20,570 bases of DNA from an uncultured Neomegalonema sp. (GTDB lineage Bacteria; Pseudomonadota; Alphaproteobacteria; Rhodobacterales; Rhodobacteraceae): NCBI GenBank assembly GCA_937958345.1, contig CALGNW010000298.1, positions 1-20,570 on the forward strand, in the 5' to 3' direction. Numbering within the stretch: the first letter of the stretch is position 1; each line of letters starts with the position of its first letter. Made by a program: the position numbers and the translations under genes. Below, one piece after another: positions 7,511 to 14,831 of the stretch. Below the pieces are notes generated by a model, which had not been told where the DNA came from, ran no database searches, and was given only the letters and a program-made list of their open reading frames with translations.

Positions 7511-8260
7511 TTACTCCGCAGCTGTTTTTGCTGCCTTCATCGGCATTACAACAAGTTCATGCGCGATGCTCGAAAGCGCCGCTCCGCCGGTTTCCTCCCA
7601 GATACGGGTATCGGTCGCGGCCTTGTTCAGATTTTCCGTCGATGCCTGCATGAACACGATCTCCGAAAAGAACCGGCTTGCATCGGTCTGCAGACGCGTT
7701 TCGATCTTATCCAGATCGTCGGCGGTTTTCAGTTTATCAGCGCGCGAAATAGCGAGGATCGACCGCTCGCGCGTGTGATACGGCAGCCCTTCGACCAGCG
7801 CCTGTTCGGACAGCCGCCATGCCTGCGACGCGATTGTCACCCAGATGATCAAATCCGCATCGGCGATCATGTCGAGGTTCCGCTTGGAAATTCCGCCATC
7901 GTGATGGAACGGAACCTCGACGATCTCGACCCCCTGCAAATCGCCCAACGGCATCCGCAGATGAACGGTTTCGAGCAGATCGTTTTCCAGCACTTCGTTC
8001 AGCGACGAAGGTTGAAAGGAACGCCCGGTGCGATCCTCTGTACCGATCGACGGCTGGGGAGCGTGGGCGATCTTGATGATCGGACGCGCGATCAGACCCG
8101 GATTGCAGGGCAGAATCGGCAGCCGCAACAGCGCATTGACCACGCTCGATTTGCCGCTTTCGAATTCACCGGCGACGACGATACGCCACGCACCCGAACG
8201 CTTGGTGCGGGGTGAGTCGATTTCATCGACCAGGTCTTGAAGAGAAAAATTCTGTTTCAT
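7511..8260 (-). CDS. Small dynamin-related/GTPase protein with degenerate switch II
   Basis: P-loop GTPase-fold protein of 249 aa, essentially a lone G domain. G1/Walker A is intact (GEFESGKS, residues 31-38). The expected G3 DTPG is replaced by VEVPFHHDGG (114-123). A family-specific strand IIWVTIASQAW follows (138-148). G4 is SRAD (172-175), in the segment RSILAISRADKL. The same two segments occur in the operon's acidic-tail GTPase (IWCSSSTQAW, RSILLLTRADKI) and pseudo-GTPase (IIWCSDATSSW, RSILALTNAERL), so the three are paralogues. Because the G3 aspartate is missing, nucleotide binding seems likely but hydrolysis may be slow or altered; this is inference. GGAAAG lies about 8 nt before the ATG, 12 nt after the stop of the upstream dynamin gene. 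Confidence 0.85.
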   Translation of the reverse strand: MKQNFSLQDLVDEIDSPRTKRSGAWRIVVAGEFESGKSSVVNALLRLPILPCNPGLIARPIIKIAHAPQPSIGTEDRTGRSFQPSSLNEVLENDLLETVHLRMPLGDLQGVEIVEVPFHHDGGISKRNLDMIADADLIIWVTIASQAWRLSEQALVEGLPYHTRERSILAISRADKLKTADDLDKIETRLQTDASRFFSEIVFMQASTENLNKAATDTRIWEETGGAALSSIAHELVVMPMKAAKTAAE

Positions 8261-8272
8261 CCCGGCTTTCCG

Positions 8273-10375
8273 TTAAGCGGCTTGCTGATCGCGTTCGGTC
8301 GAAAGCGACCCTTCCTTCGAGGCGATTACCTGAAGGCGGTTGTCGATGACTTCTATGTCGTTGTGCAGGCGGTTCAGAACCTTCGTTTTGGCCGCGTCGT
8401 CGTTCTCGCCCTTCAGCAGTTTGTGATCCTCGCGCAGGCGCACAATCCTGTCATTCAGCGATTGCTCGACAATCTGCGCAACCAGATTCAAACGGCTTTT
8501 TCCCGCCAGTGCCCGCTCGGTCATTGTGTTGGTAAAGGCTTCGACCATCTTATTGGTTGCGGGCCTGACCTCGGCAGAGGCAACACGGCGAAAGGCTTCG
8601 ACGGTCTTGTCCAGATTGATCTTCTTTTTCCAGAACATCAGCCCGCGTCTGGGAACCAGATCAAACGACAGGGTTTTACGCGACGTTGCAAAGGTCACCG
8701 CGACACTTTCACCCGGCAGGCCCGACATGGAAATCTGTGCGCCCAGGCCGTTGGTCGCGCGGTTCGCAATGGCAATGGCGTCTTCGAGGGCGCGGTCCAG
8801 AATACGGTCGAGATTGCCGCGTGTTTTGCCATAGCTGTTGCGCAACCTGTCTTCCATGGCGACACGCAGCGGCAGCAAATCAACCTCGCCCTGCTCGGCG
8901 TCCGGTCCATCGCGCAGGAATTGGTCGATAACGCCGCGCTGGGTTTTGATGAACTTCGACGTTTCGCCGTCCATCTGCTGCTGGATCGAAACCCAGCTTG
9001 TGTTGACCGTCTCGTCGATGTTCTGATCGGCGTCTTCAATCAACTCGGCCAGCGCCGTATATGTCTCGGCCAGCAAAGTCATCTCGTCTTCCAACTGCTC
9101 GCGGAATTCGACAATTTTGCCCGACCCGTAAACCTCGATCTGGTTTTGCAGTTCATGGCGCTGACGACCGGCCAGCGATTTCAGGGCGGCAACCTGCGCA
9201 GCCGTTTCCATCGCGACACTATCAAGCAGGCGCGCGCCTGCGCCGTTGTCGATGGCGTTCGACAACGCCTTTTCGATTTCGGGCAGCCCCGAAGCCACCA
9301 TCAGTTTTTCGCGCAGGGACTGCGGAACCTCGGTGCGGTTCGCACCATTGAATTCGTCAACCTTCGAAACGCGGATCAGCTTGCGCAATTCCGCATCGGC
9401 CAGATCGTCATTCATTGCCGCCTCGGCCCAATGCGCACTGCCGAAGATAATCTTGAAGTTCGAATCCGGAACCGCCTTGGCGATCCGCGCACTCACATCC
9501 TTGGCAACGCGCTTCACCCGCTCTTGTGCATTTTCCAGCTCGTCAACGCGGTTGATATAGATGATGACGTCCTTGTCGCCCTGCATCGACAGCATGCGGA
9601 TCAAGGCGACATCCACCTCGGTCAACGCCTGATGTGCCGACAGCATGACGAGGAAGATATCCGACTGATCGAGGCTCTGGCACGTGAACTCGTCGCGCAC
9701 CAGAAACGGATCGTTCACACCGGGCGTATCGGTGATGATGGTCGGGCCTGCGTAGCGGTCCGATTGCATAAACAGATGGGCGACCTTGGTAATCGAAGAA
9801 TACCGCCCGATGCTGTCCTCGGCATCAATCTGCTTCGAACCCGCCCCGGCACAGACATAGCTTTCCAGCAATTCGCCTGACAGCAGATCGTAATCGTGTT
9901 GCTTGCCCAGCAGCTTGACGTAAGACGGCCCCAGACGCTTCGCGGCATGGGCGCGCATTTCTTCAGTTTGCGAGCGCAGGATTTCGGGATCAAAACCGGG
10001 CAGGAATTTCTTGGCGGCCTCGCGCAGGTTCGGGTCGCCGTTGATGATGCGGTCCCACGATTGTTCGTCAAAAAATTCAAAGCGCGCACCCGACTTCGGA
10101 TCATCGGGAATGTTCAGCCGCATGTTGGTCACGACCGATGTCCACGGGTTCACGTCGGCTGGCAAAAAACCCAGCTTGCCGACCAGCGCGTTCAGAGTCG
10201 ACGACTTGCCCGCCTTAACCTGACCAATCGCGGCGATCCGCGCGGTCCAGCCATCGAGTCGTTTCAGTTGCTTGTCAAAGGCGGCGACAAATTCGCCTGT
10301 CGATGCGTCACGAAGATCCGTAAGAACCTGCCGCAGTGCCACGAGCCGTTGATGATGTGCGAGACCGATTTGCAT
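8273..10375 (-). CDS. Dynamin-like GTPase (700 aa), second of two paralogues
   Basis: Large GTPase of the bacterial dynamin-like superfamily, whose members bind and deform or fuse membranes. The G domain carries G1 GQVKAGKS (51-58), a G2 region DVNPWTSVVT (74-83), G3 DTPG (216-219) and G4 NRVD (275-278). The C-terminal 300 residues are helical and coiled-coil-like (stalk), with a hydrophobic/basic segment RRGLMFWKKK (576-585) as a candidate membrane-binding tip. A charged coiled coil lies near the end (about 640-685). Segments shared with the upstream dynamin-like gene include FFDE, SYVC/RYVC, LSAHQAL (245-251) and FGSAHWA (311-317), so the two arose by duplication and may form a hetero-oligomer. 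The start is supported by AGGGG about 5 nt upstream. It is 49 nt downstream of the 254-aa gene and 12 nt upstream of the small GTPase. Confidence 0.93.
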   Translation of the reverse strand: MQIGLAHHQRLVALRQVLTDLRDASTGEFVAAFDKQLKRLDGWTARIAAIGQVKAGKSSTLNALVGKLGFLPADVNPWTSVVTNMRLNIPDDPKSGARFEFFDEQSWDRIINGDPNLREAAKKFLPGFDPEILRSQTEEMRAHAAKRLGPSYVKLLGKQHDYDLLSGELLESYVCAGAGSKQIDAEDSIGRYSSITKVAHLFMQSDRYAGPTIITDTPGVNDPFLVRDEFTCQSLDQSDIFLVMLSAHQALTEVDVALIRMLSMQGDKDVIIYINRVDELENAQERVKRVAKDVSARIAKAVPDSNFKIIFGSAHWAEAAMNDDLADAELRKLIRVSKVDEFNGANRTEVPQSLREKLMVASGLPEIEKALSNAIDNGAGARLLDSVAMETAAQVAALKSLAGRQRHELQNQIEVYGSGKIVEFREQLEDEMTLLAETYTALAELIEDADQNIDETVNTSWVSIQQQMDGETSKFIKTQRGVIDQFLRDGPDAEQGEVDLLPLRVAMEDRLRNSYGKTRGNLDRILDRALEDAIAIANRATNGLGAQISMSGLPGESVAVTFATSRKTLSFDLVPRRGLMFWKKKINLDKTVEAFRRVASAEVRPATNKMVEAFTNTMTERALAGKSRLNLVAQIVEQSLNDRIVRLREDHKLLKGENDDAAKTKVLNRLHNDIEVIDNRLQVIASKEGSLSTERDQQAA

Positions 10376-10424
10376 TATGCCCCTGTCCGTTTCTTGTTGT
10401 TTTGCGCGCGCTCAGACTGTTTCG

Positions 10425-11189
10425 TCATAGATGGCCGCGCAGGGATTCCAACCGTGCTGCAATCGCGTCAAACGATGCCGCGTCTTCCGACACAATGATC
10501 GCGCCCTCGCCGTCCAGCCAGACAGATGCAAGCGCGCGGGGTGTATCGCCGGACAGGACGGCAAATTTAACGTCCGTCTCCCGCCCGGCTACACTTTGGA
10601 TGGTCGCCGCCACTTGCTGCTGCAACCAATCTTCCGTCACGGTATACCCTGCCGGAATGTCGACCGCAGTGGTCGCTCCGAACCGCGCGCGGGCGCAGGT
10701 ATCGAAAGCGTCATAGACCTTTTGGACTTCGTCGCCCGCCGGGATGCGCTGTTGAGATTTTTCAACATCCGCGACCAGCTTTGATGCCGGATACCCGCGC
10801 GCCGTGCTGCCCAGAGGATCGCTCACCAATGCCTGCTCGATCTGAACCGGCCCTTTTCCGGTCACCTTGACCAGCGCCGATGCGAAAGGAAGCCCAAAGC
10901 CGTCGTAGTCTGATGTACAGGCCGTTTCCAGAAAGCCTTCGCTGTGCTGCCACATCTCTGCGGGATGCACTTCGGCGACCTTCAGAACGCGCTTGTTCTT
11001 GGCAATCACGGACAGCCGCGATCCGTTCTCGGCCCGCACGGTAATCCGCCGGATCAGGATCGTATCGCAGAGAGCAGTCTGAAATGCTGCGGCGGCATCT
11101 TCCGCCGAATGCTGGATTTTTTCGGGGGGCGGCGCGCGCCCTTCCAGTGTGTCAACGACACCATCGAAAATTGCAGATAACGCACGCAT
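10425..11189 (-). CDS. Unrecognised 254-aa protein of the GTPase operon
   Basis: I cannot assign a family. No signal peptide or membrane helix is visible. The first half has an alpha/beta character (TILIRRITVRAENGSRLSVI and KNKRVLKVAEVHPAEMW at about 43-80, then GFGLPFASALVKVTGKGP at about 97-114). The C-terminal part ends in a hydrophobic strand pair (VKFAVLSGDTPRALASVWLD at about 205-224, then GAIIVSEDA) followed by a helix. The start at 11189 has GGAGG about 11 nt upstream and lies 3 nt after the stop of the Roadblock-like gene, so the two are probably translationally coupled and may work together. A regulatory or adaptor role in the GTPase system is inference from position. Confidence 0.8.
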   Translation of the reverse strand: MRALSAIFDGVVDTLEGRAPPPEKIQHSAEDAAAAFQTALCDTILIRRITVRAENGSRLSVIAKNKRVLKVAEVHPAEMWQHSEGFLETACTSDYDGFGLPFASALVKVTGKGPVQIEQALVSDPLGSTARGYPASKLVADVEKSQQRIPAGDEVQKVYDAFDTCARARFGATTAVDIPAGYTVTEDWLQQQVAATIQSVAGRETDVKFAVLSGDTPRALASVWLDGEGAIIVSEDAASFDAIAARLESLRGHL

Positions 11190-11192
11190 CGA

Positions 11193-11594
11193 CTACGCAG
11201 CCTCCGCTTCAGTTGCAACGTTGAAGATACCGGCGGACGCCCGCGCCAGATCGGCCTGGTCGGGCATCTTGGCAAAGGCGCAAACCAGCGCCTCTTCGTT
11301 TGTATGAACCGACTTGACGACGCCGATAATTTCTTCTTTTCCGACATAAAACAGCGTCAGCATATCGCCGCCTGCGACCAGTGCGGGCAGGGACGATGCC
11401 AAGGCGCCGTTCAGCTCGGTCACCGCAGAGGTGGCCAGATGCTCCAGACGGTCATGGCTGATATTGACTTCGCTGCTTTTGGCGAGGACCAACCCTGTTT
11501 CAAGGTCAACCAGCATCGCGAACTCGCAGCCGCCGACAGTGGTGCGCAGGCCGTCAATGGCGTTCTGGGTGCGCTGACGTAAACTTAATGCCAT
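11193..11594 (-). CDS. Roadblock/LC7-like small protein (putative GTPase regulator)
   Basis: A 133-aa protein whose pattern fits the Roadblock/LC7 fold. There is an N-terminal helix (TQNAIDGLRTTVGG), a first strand pair CEFAMLVDLETGLVLAKSS (23-41) like the family's 'gavlvdrdGlvla' motif, a long helix DRLEHLATSAVTELNGAL (about 48-65), strands DMLTLFYVGKEEIIGVVKS (77-95) and a last strand ALVCAFAKMPDQADLARAS (102-120) resembling the family's C-terminal helix entry. Known bacterial members such as MglB act as GTPase-activating or scaffold partners of small GTPases. Its place directly after the acidic-tail GTPase (3-nt gap) and among five GTPase-fold genes supports such a role here. The fold call rests on pattern reading, not a profile search. 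A weak ribosome site (GCGAGC) suggests translational coupling. Confidence 0.62.
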   Translation of the reverse strand: MALSLRQRTQNAIDGLRTTVGGCEFAMLVDLETGLVLAKSSEVNISHDRLEHLATSAVTELNGALASSLPALVAGGDMLTLFYVGKEEIIGVVKSVHTNEEALVCAFAKMPDQADLARASAGIFNVATEAEAA

Positions 11595-11597
11595 GGC

Positions 11598-12752
11598 TTA
11601 GCTCGCTACTTTCATCGAGGCCTGCTGCCGCAAGGTCGCAATTTCGGTATCCATCTGTTCGAGGAACATATCGAAGGCAAGAGCGTAGGCATCGGGATCA
11701 TCCGAGGGGATTGCGCTTGCCATCTGCGTCCACAACACAGTCGCATACCCGCTGCCGATCGCGACCGGCTCCGGTGCTTCTTCGGGCTCTTTTTCGGGTT
11801 CTTCTTCCGGCTCGTCGTCGTTGACCTCGGCGGTCAGTGCGGCCAGCACATCGTCGGTGTCGTCCGAAGCATCGTACTCTGCCTCTAACGCTGCCAACGC
11901 GGCGAGATCACCCTCAGCGTCTTCATTCAACAGTGAATCCAAGTCTGCGTCCGGGTCTGTTGCTTCCACGGCATCGGCTTTCTGTAACTCGGTTGCAGGG
12001 GCGTCGCCCGGAATGACCGCGCCGGTATCGGGCAAATTTGCGTGCGCGACGGCAGACGCGGTTGCCGTATCGGTGTTGGATGAACCCCCGACGCTATTGC
12101 AAAGCGATCTAAGATCCTCAAGCACGGCACTGATGTTGTCGACATCAAGCAGCGACGCCATATGAATGTGGCTGAAAGAGCCGCCGGCCTCGCGCCGAAT
12201 GCGGCGGAGGATTTTCTCGCGATCAGATTCAGAGTTGATTTTGTCCGCGCGGGTCAGCAACAGGATACTGCGGGCGCGCACAGATTCGGGCACTTCCTGC
12301 CACGCGGCAAGCTCGCTTTGCCGCCACGCCTGCGTCGATGACGAACACCAGATTGCGACATCGGCGAGTTTCGCAACCCGCTCCCATGCTTCGGCTGCAA
12401 TGTTCGGATCGGAGTTCCCCGGCGTGTCGATCAGATCGCACAACTTCAGCGCGGGCGCTTCGATAAAGACGCGGATATAGGCCGTGTCGGTCACTGAAAT
12501 CTGGCTCGGGTCCGTCGGATCAACGGGATGGCTGTTGCCGTCAAGATCGACGCGGTACGCGGGATCTGTACCGTAAGACATCCAAACGGGCGGCATCTGC
12601 GTTGCCGTAATCTGCGTGCGCAGGCTGCTCTGACCTGTCAGCAGATTGATCAGCGTCGATTTTCCGGCACTGAATTCACCGAGGACGACGACCCGCGCAC
12701 GGCGCGCTTCACCGCTGCCGGACGCGTTCTCTGGGGCATTGGATGGTGTCAT
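11598..12752 (-). CDS. GTPase with long acidic C-terminal tail
   Basis: P-loop GTPase of 384 aa from ATG 12752 (AGGA 8 nt upstream, overlapping the stop of the preceding dynamin gene). An ATG at 12800 would lie inside that gene. The G domain covers about 20-220: G1 GEFSAGKS (25-32), a threonine-rich switch I region (QITATQMPP, 47-55), G3 DTPG (109-112), the family strand IWCSSSTQAW (134-143) and G4 TRAD (167-170). From about 225 follows a low-complexity tail rich in Asp, Glu, Ala and Pro, peaking at 311-327 (DDEPEEEPEKEPEEAPE). After it a short ordered helix (about 350-380, ALAFDMFLEQMDTEIATLRQ) ends the protein. The acidic linker probably tethers the G domain to that helix, perhaps for partner binding. 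It is followed after 3 nt by the Roadblock-like gene, its likely regulator (inference). Confidence 0.88.
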   Translation of the reverse strand: MTPSNAPENASGSGEARRARVVVLGEFSAGKSTLINLLTGQSSLRTQITATQMPPVWMSYGTDPAYRVDLDGNSHPVDPTDPSQISVTDTAYIRVFIEAPALKLCDLIDTPGNSDPNIAAEAWERVAKLADVAIWCSSSTQAWRQSELAAWQEVPESVRARSILLLTRADKINSESDREKILRRIRREAGGSFSHIHMASLLDVDNISAVLEDLRSLCNSVGGSSNTDTATASAVAHANLPDTGAVIPGDAPATELQKADAVEATDPDADLDSLLNEDAEGDLAALAALEAEYDASDDTDDVLAALTAEVNDDEPEEEPEKEPEEAPEPVAIGSGYATVLWTQMASAIPSDDPDAYALAFDMFLEQMDTEIATLRQQASMKVAS

Positions 12753-12762
12753 ATATAAATCC

Positions 12763-14781
12763 TCAGGCCGCGAGAGAGTCGATGAGCTTGCGGGTCTCAT
12801 TCAGCGTCTCTTCCTTATCGGAGGCGGGCGATTCCTCGTCTGCCGGTGCTTCCGAAGAAACCGAGTCCGCCAAGGACAGCAGGGCTTCCCGCTGTGTCTT
12901 TAAAAATTCCGTCAGGATGTCGGCGTTCTCTTTGCAAAGCCCCGGCGCCATCACGTCGGAAAGTTCATCGATGATTGACGTGGTTTCTTTCAGCACCAGC
13001 TCGGAATAACGTTCGGTCGCCGCGTTCGCGCCGCGAAAACCCAGCCACCATTTTTTCCACCATGAAACATTCAGGTCGAGCGCAATGGTTTGTCCAACCG
13101 TTGTCGGTGGCAACAGACGGGCATTTGCGGGCGGCTTCAAAGTTACCTTTCCGGCCTCGACGCCGAAAACATCCGTGTAAATATCTTCGATGGCACGGCA
13201 CGCATCATGGAAGACGTCTTGGGTCGATTTCTCGATTGCCGCGCCGAAACCGTTATAGGCCGAGCGCAGCATCATACGCAGACCCGCAGGATTATACTGC
13301 CAGACCTCGTCGGTTCCGTGTGCTTCGATATGCGACAACAACGCCTCGACCGCACGGTCCGCAAAAATCGTCTGTGACCGGGTCAGGCGTTCCGACAACT
13401 CGTCCCGTGCAAACGCACCGGCATCGTTCAGCGCATTTCCGTGACGCTTTTCAATGTCATCGAGCTTTGCATTCAGGGCATCGCGGTCGATATCAGATAT
13501 TGTCGTGCTGTCGCGGCGCAAACCGATCTCGGTATCTGCGGTCTCGATTGATGTCAGCAGATTGCTGATTTCGTCGCGCACTTCATCCAGCATCGCTTTG
13601 CCGGGACCGTTAACAACACGGTCGGCGATGCACCGGTGCAGAGCGGGCACGCCGGACAGGTTCCAGGCAAGGTCGCGGACGCCGTTATATCCGGTCATAA
13701 AGTCATCGCACAGATCGCTTTCCGCCCAGCGTTCCATCGCTTTGCTCGACGCGGCGGGCATGTCATCCAGCGAGTCCGACAGCGCATGCAGGGCCCAGTA
13801 GGCACTGCCGAAAACGATCTGTACGTCTTCGGCTACGTCCTGTTTTTTCAGTGTTTGACGAAAGTTCTTTTCGATCTCGGGAATTTCGCTGACCGGATCG
13901 TCCAGCTCGTCAATGCGGTTCACGAACAGCACAACCTCGCGCGCATCGACATTCGCAATCAGCCTCAGCAGCGCCATGTCCATCGTCGATAGCGCCTGAT
14001 GAGCCGACAGCACGACAATGCACAGACGCGAATCACGGATCGAGTTGATCGTGATTTGCTCGCGCATCATAAAGGTGTCGTTGACGCCCGGTGTATCCCG
14101 CAGGCAAAGCCCCGACGGATAGCCCGGCAGATCAAGATACAGGTTGGCGAGTTTCGTGATATCGGCGAACCGGCCCCGCGATGTATCCTCGTCGTCTTCC
14201 CAGCCGCCGTAACAGACATAACGGTCGATCAGATCTTTATCGATCATGTCATAGCTGTGGCTGGTTCCCAGCAGCAGTTCGAATTTTTTGCCGAGGCGCG
14301 CACGGCTTTTTTCGCGCATCGCAACGACCTGTGCGCGGATTTCGTCTTTCTCGTTCCCGAAACCGGCACGCTGTGCAAGTTCGCCAAGCCGCCCGCCGGT
14401 GCTGACCAGACGGTCCCATTCTTCCTCGTCGAAGAAACTGAACAGGGCGCGCGTGCCTTCGGGGCGGCGGCGTGAGTTCAGATGCAGGCTCGTGACCACG
14501 GATGTCCACGGGTTTACGTCCGAAGGCAGCAGGTCGGTTTGCCCGACCATGGCATTGATGAGGGCGGTTTTACCGGCCTTGATCTGACCGATCAGCGTGA
14601 TCGTCGGTTCGAACGAATCGATCTTGTTGGCAATTTTGTCCGCTTGTTTTCCCGCGTCGTCACCGCCGACATCGCCGATGCGATCCAACGCAGACTTGAC
14701 GTCGTCAAAAGAGCGCCAAAGCGCATTCAAGCCCTCAAGGCCTTCAGGTGCGATTGCCGGTGAGGATACGGAAGAGCTCAT
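12763..14781 (-). CDS. Dynamin-like GTPase (672 aa), first of two paralogues
   Basis: Bacterial dynamin-like large GTPase, expected to act at membranes. The G domain shows G1 GQIKAGKT (65-72), the G2-region motif DVNPWTSVVT (88-97), G3 DTPG (229-232), LSAHQAL (258-264), G4 NRID (288-291) and FGSAYWA (324-330). A helical stalk fills about 395-545. A strongly aromatic/basic segment SWWKKWWLGF (573-582) occupies the place of FWKKK in the paralogue and is the best candidate for membrane insertion; no true transmembrane helix is present. The C-terminus is acidic (EAPADEESPASDKEE, about 644-658). It starts 50 nt after the pseudo-GTPase stop with only a weak GAGAAAG ribosome site, and its stop overlaps the ribosome site of the next GTPase gene. 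Compared with the 700-aa paralogue it lacks the C-terminal coiled coil. Confidence 0.93.
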   Translation of the reverse strand: MSSSVSSPAIAPEGLEGLNALWRSFDDVKSALDRIGDVGGDDAGKQADKIANKIDSFEPTITLIGQIKAGKTALINAMVGQTDLLPSDVNPWTSVVTSLHLNSRRRPEGTRALFSFFDEEEWDRLVSTGGRLGELAQRAGFGNEKDEIRAQVVAMREKSRARLGKKFELLLGTSHSYDMIDKDLIDRYVCYGGWEDDEDTSRGRFADITKLANLYLDLPGYPSGLCLRDTPGVNDTFMMREQITINSIRDSRLCIVVLSAHQALSTMDMALLRLIANVDAREVVLFVNRIDELDDPVSEIPEIEKNFRQTLKKQDVAEDVQIVFGSAYWALHALSDSLDDMPAASSKAMERWAESDLCDDFMTGYNGVRDLAWNLSGVPALHRCIADRVVNGPGKAMLDEVRDEISNLLTSIETADTEIGLRRDSTTISDIDRDALNAKLDDIEKRHGNALNDAGAFARDELSERLTRSQTIFADRAVEALLSHIEAHGTDEVWQYNPAGLRMMLRSAYNGFGAAIEKSTQDVFHDACRAIEDIYTDVFGVEAGKVTLKPPANARLLPPTTVGQTIALDLNVSWWKKWWLGFRGANAATERYSELVLKETTSIIDELSDVMAPGLCKENADILTEFLKTQREALLSLADSVSSEAPADEESPASDKEETLNETRKLIDSLAA

Positions 14782-14831
14782 TCGGGGACTTTCTCAGCGT
14801 GAATATGCCGGGGCGTGGTAAAAAATGATCG

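Noticed and set aside
8237..9880. A long plus-strand open frame (547 codons) opposite the 700-aa dynamin-like gene
   Set aside because: It is antisense to a gene with intact GTPase motifs, its translation has biased Arg/Gln/His-rich composition without recognisable domains, and no ribosome site precedes it.
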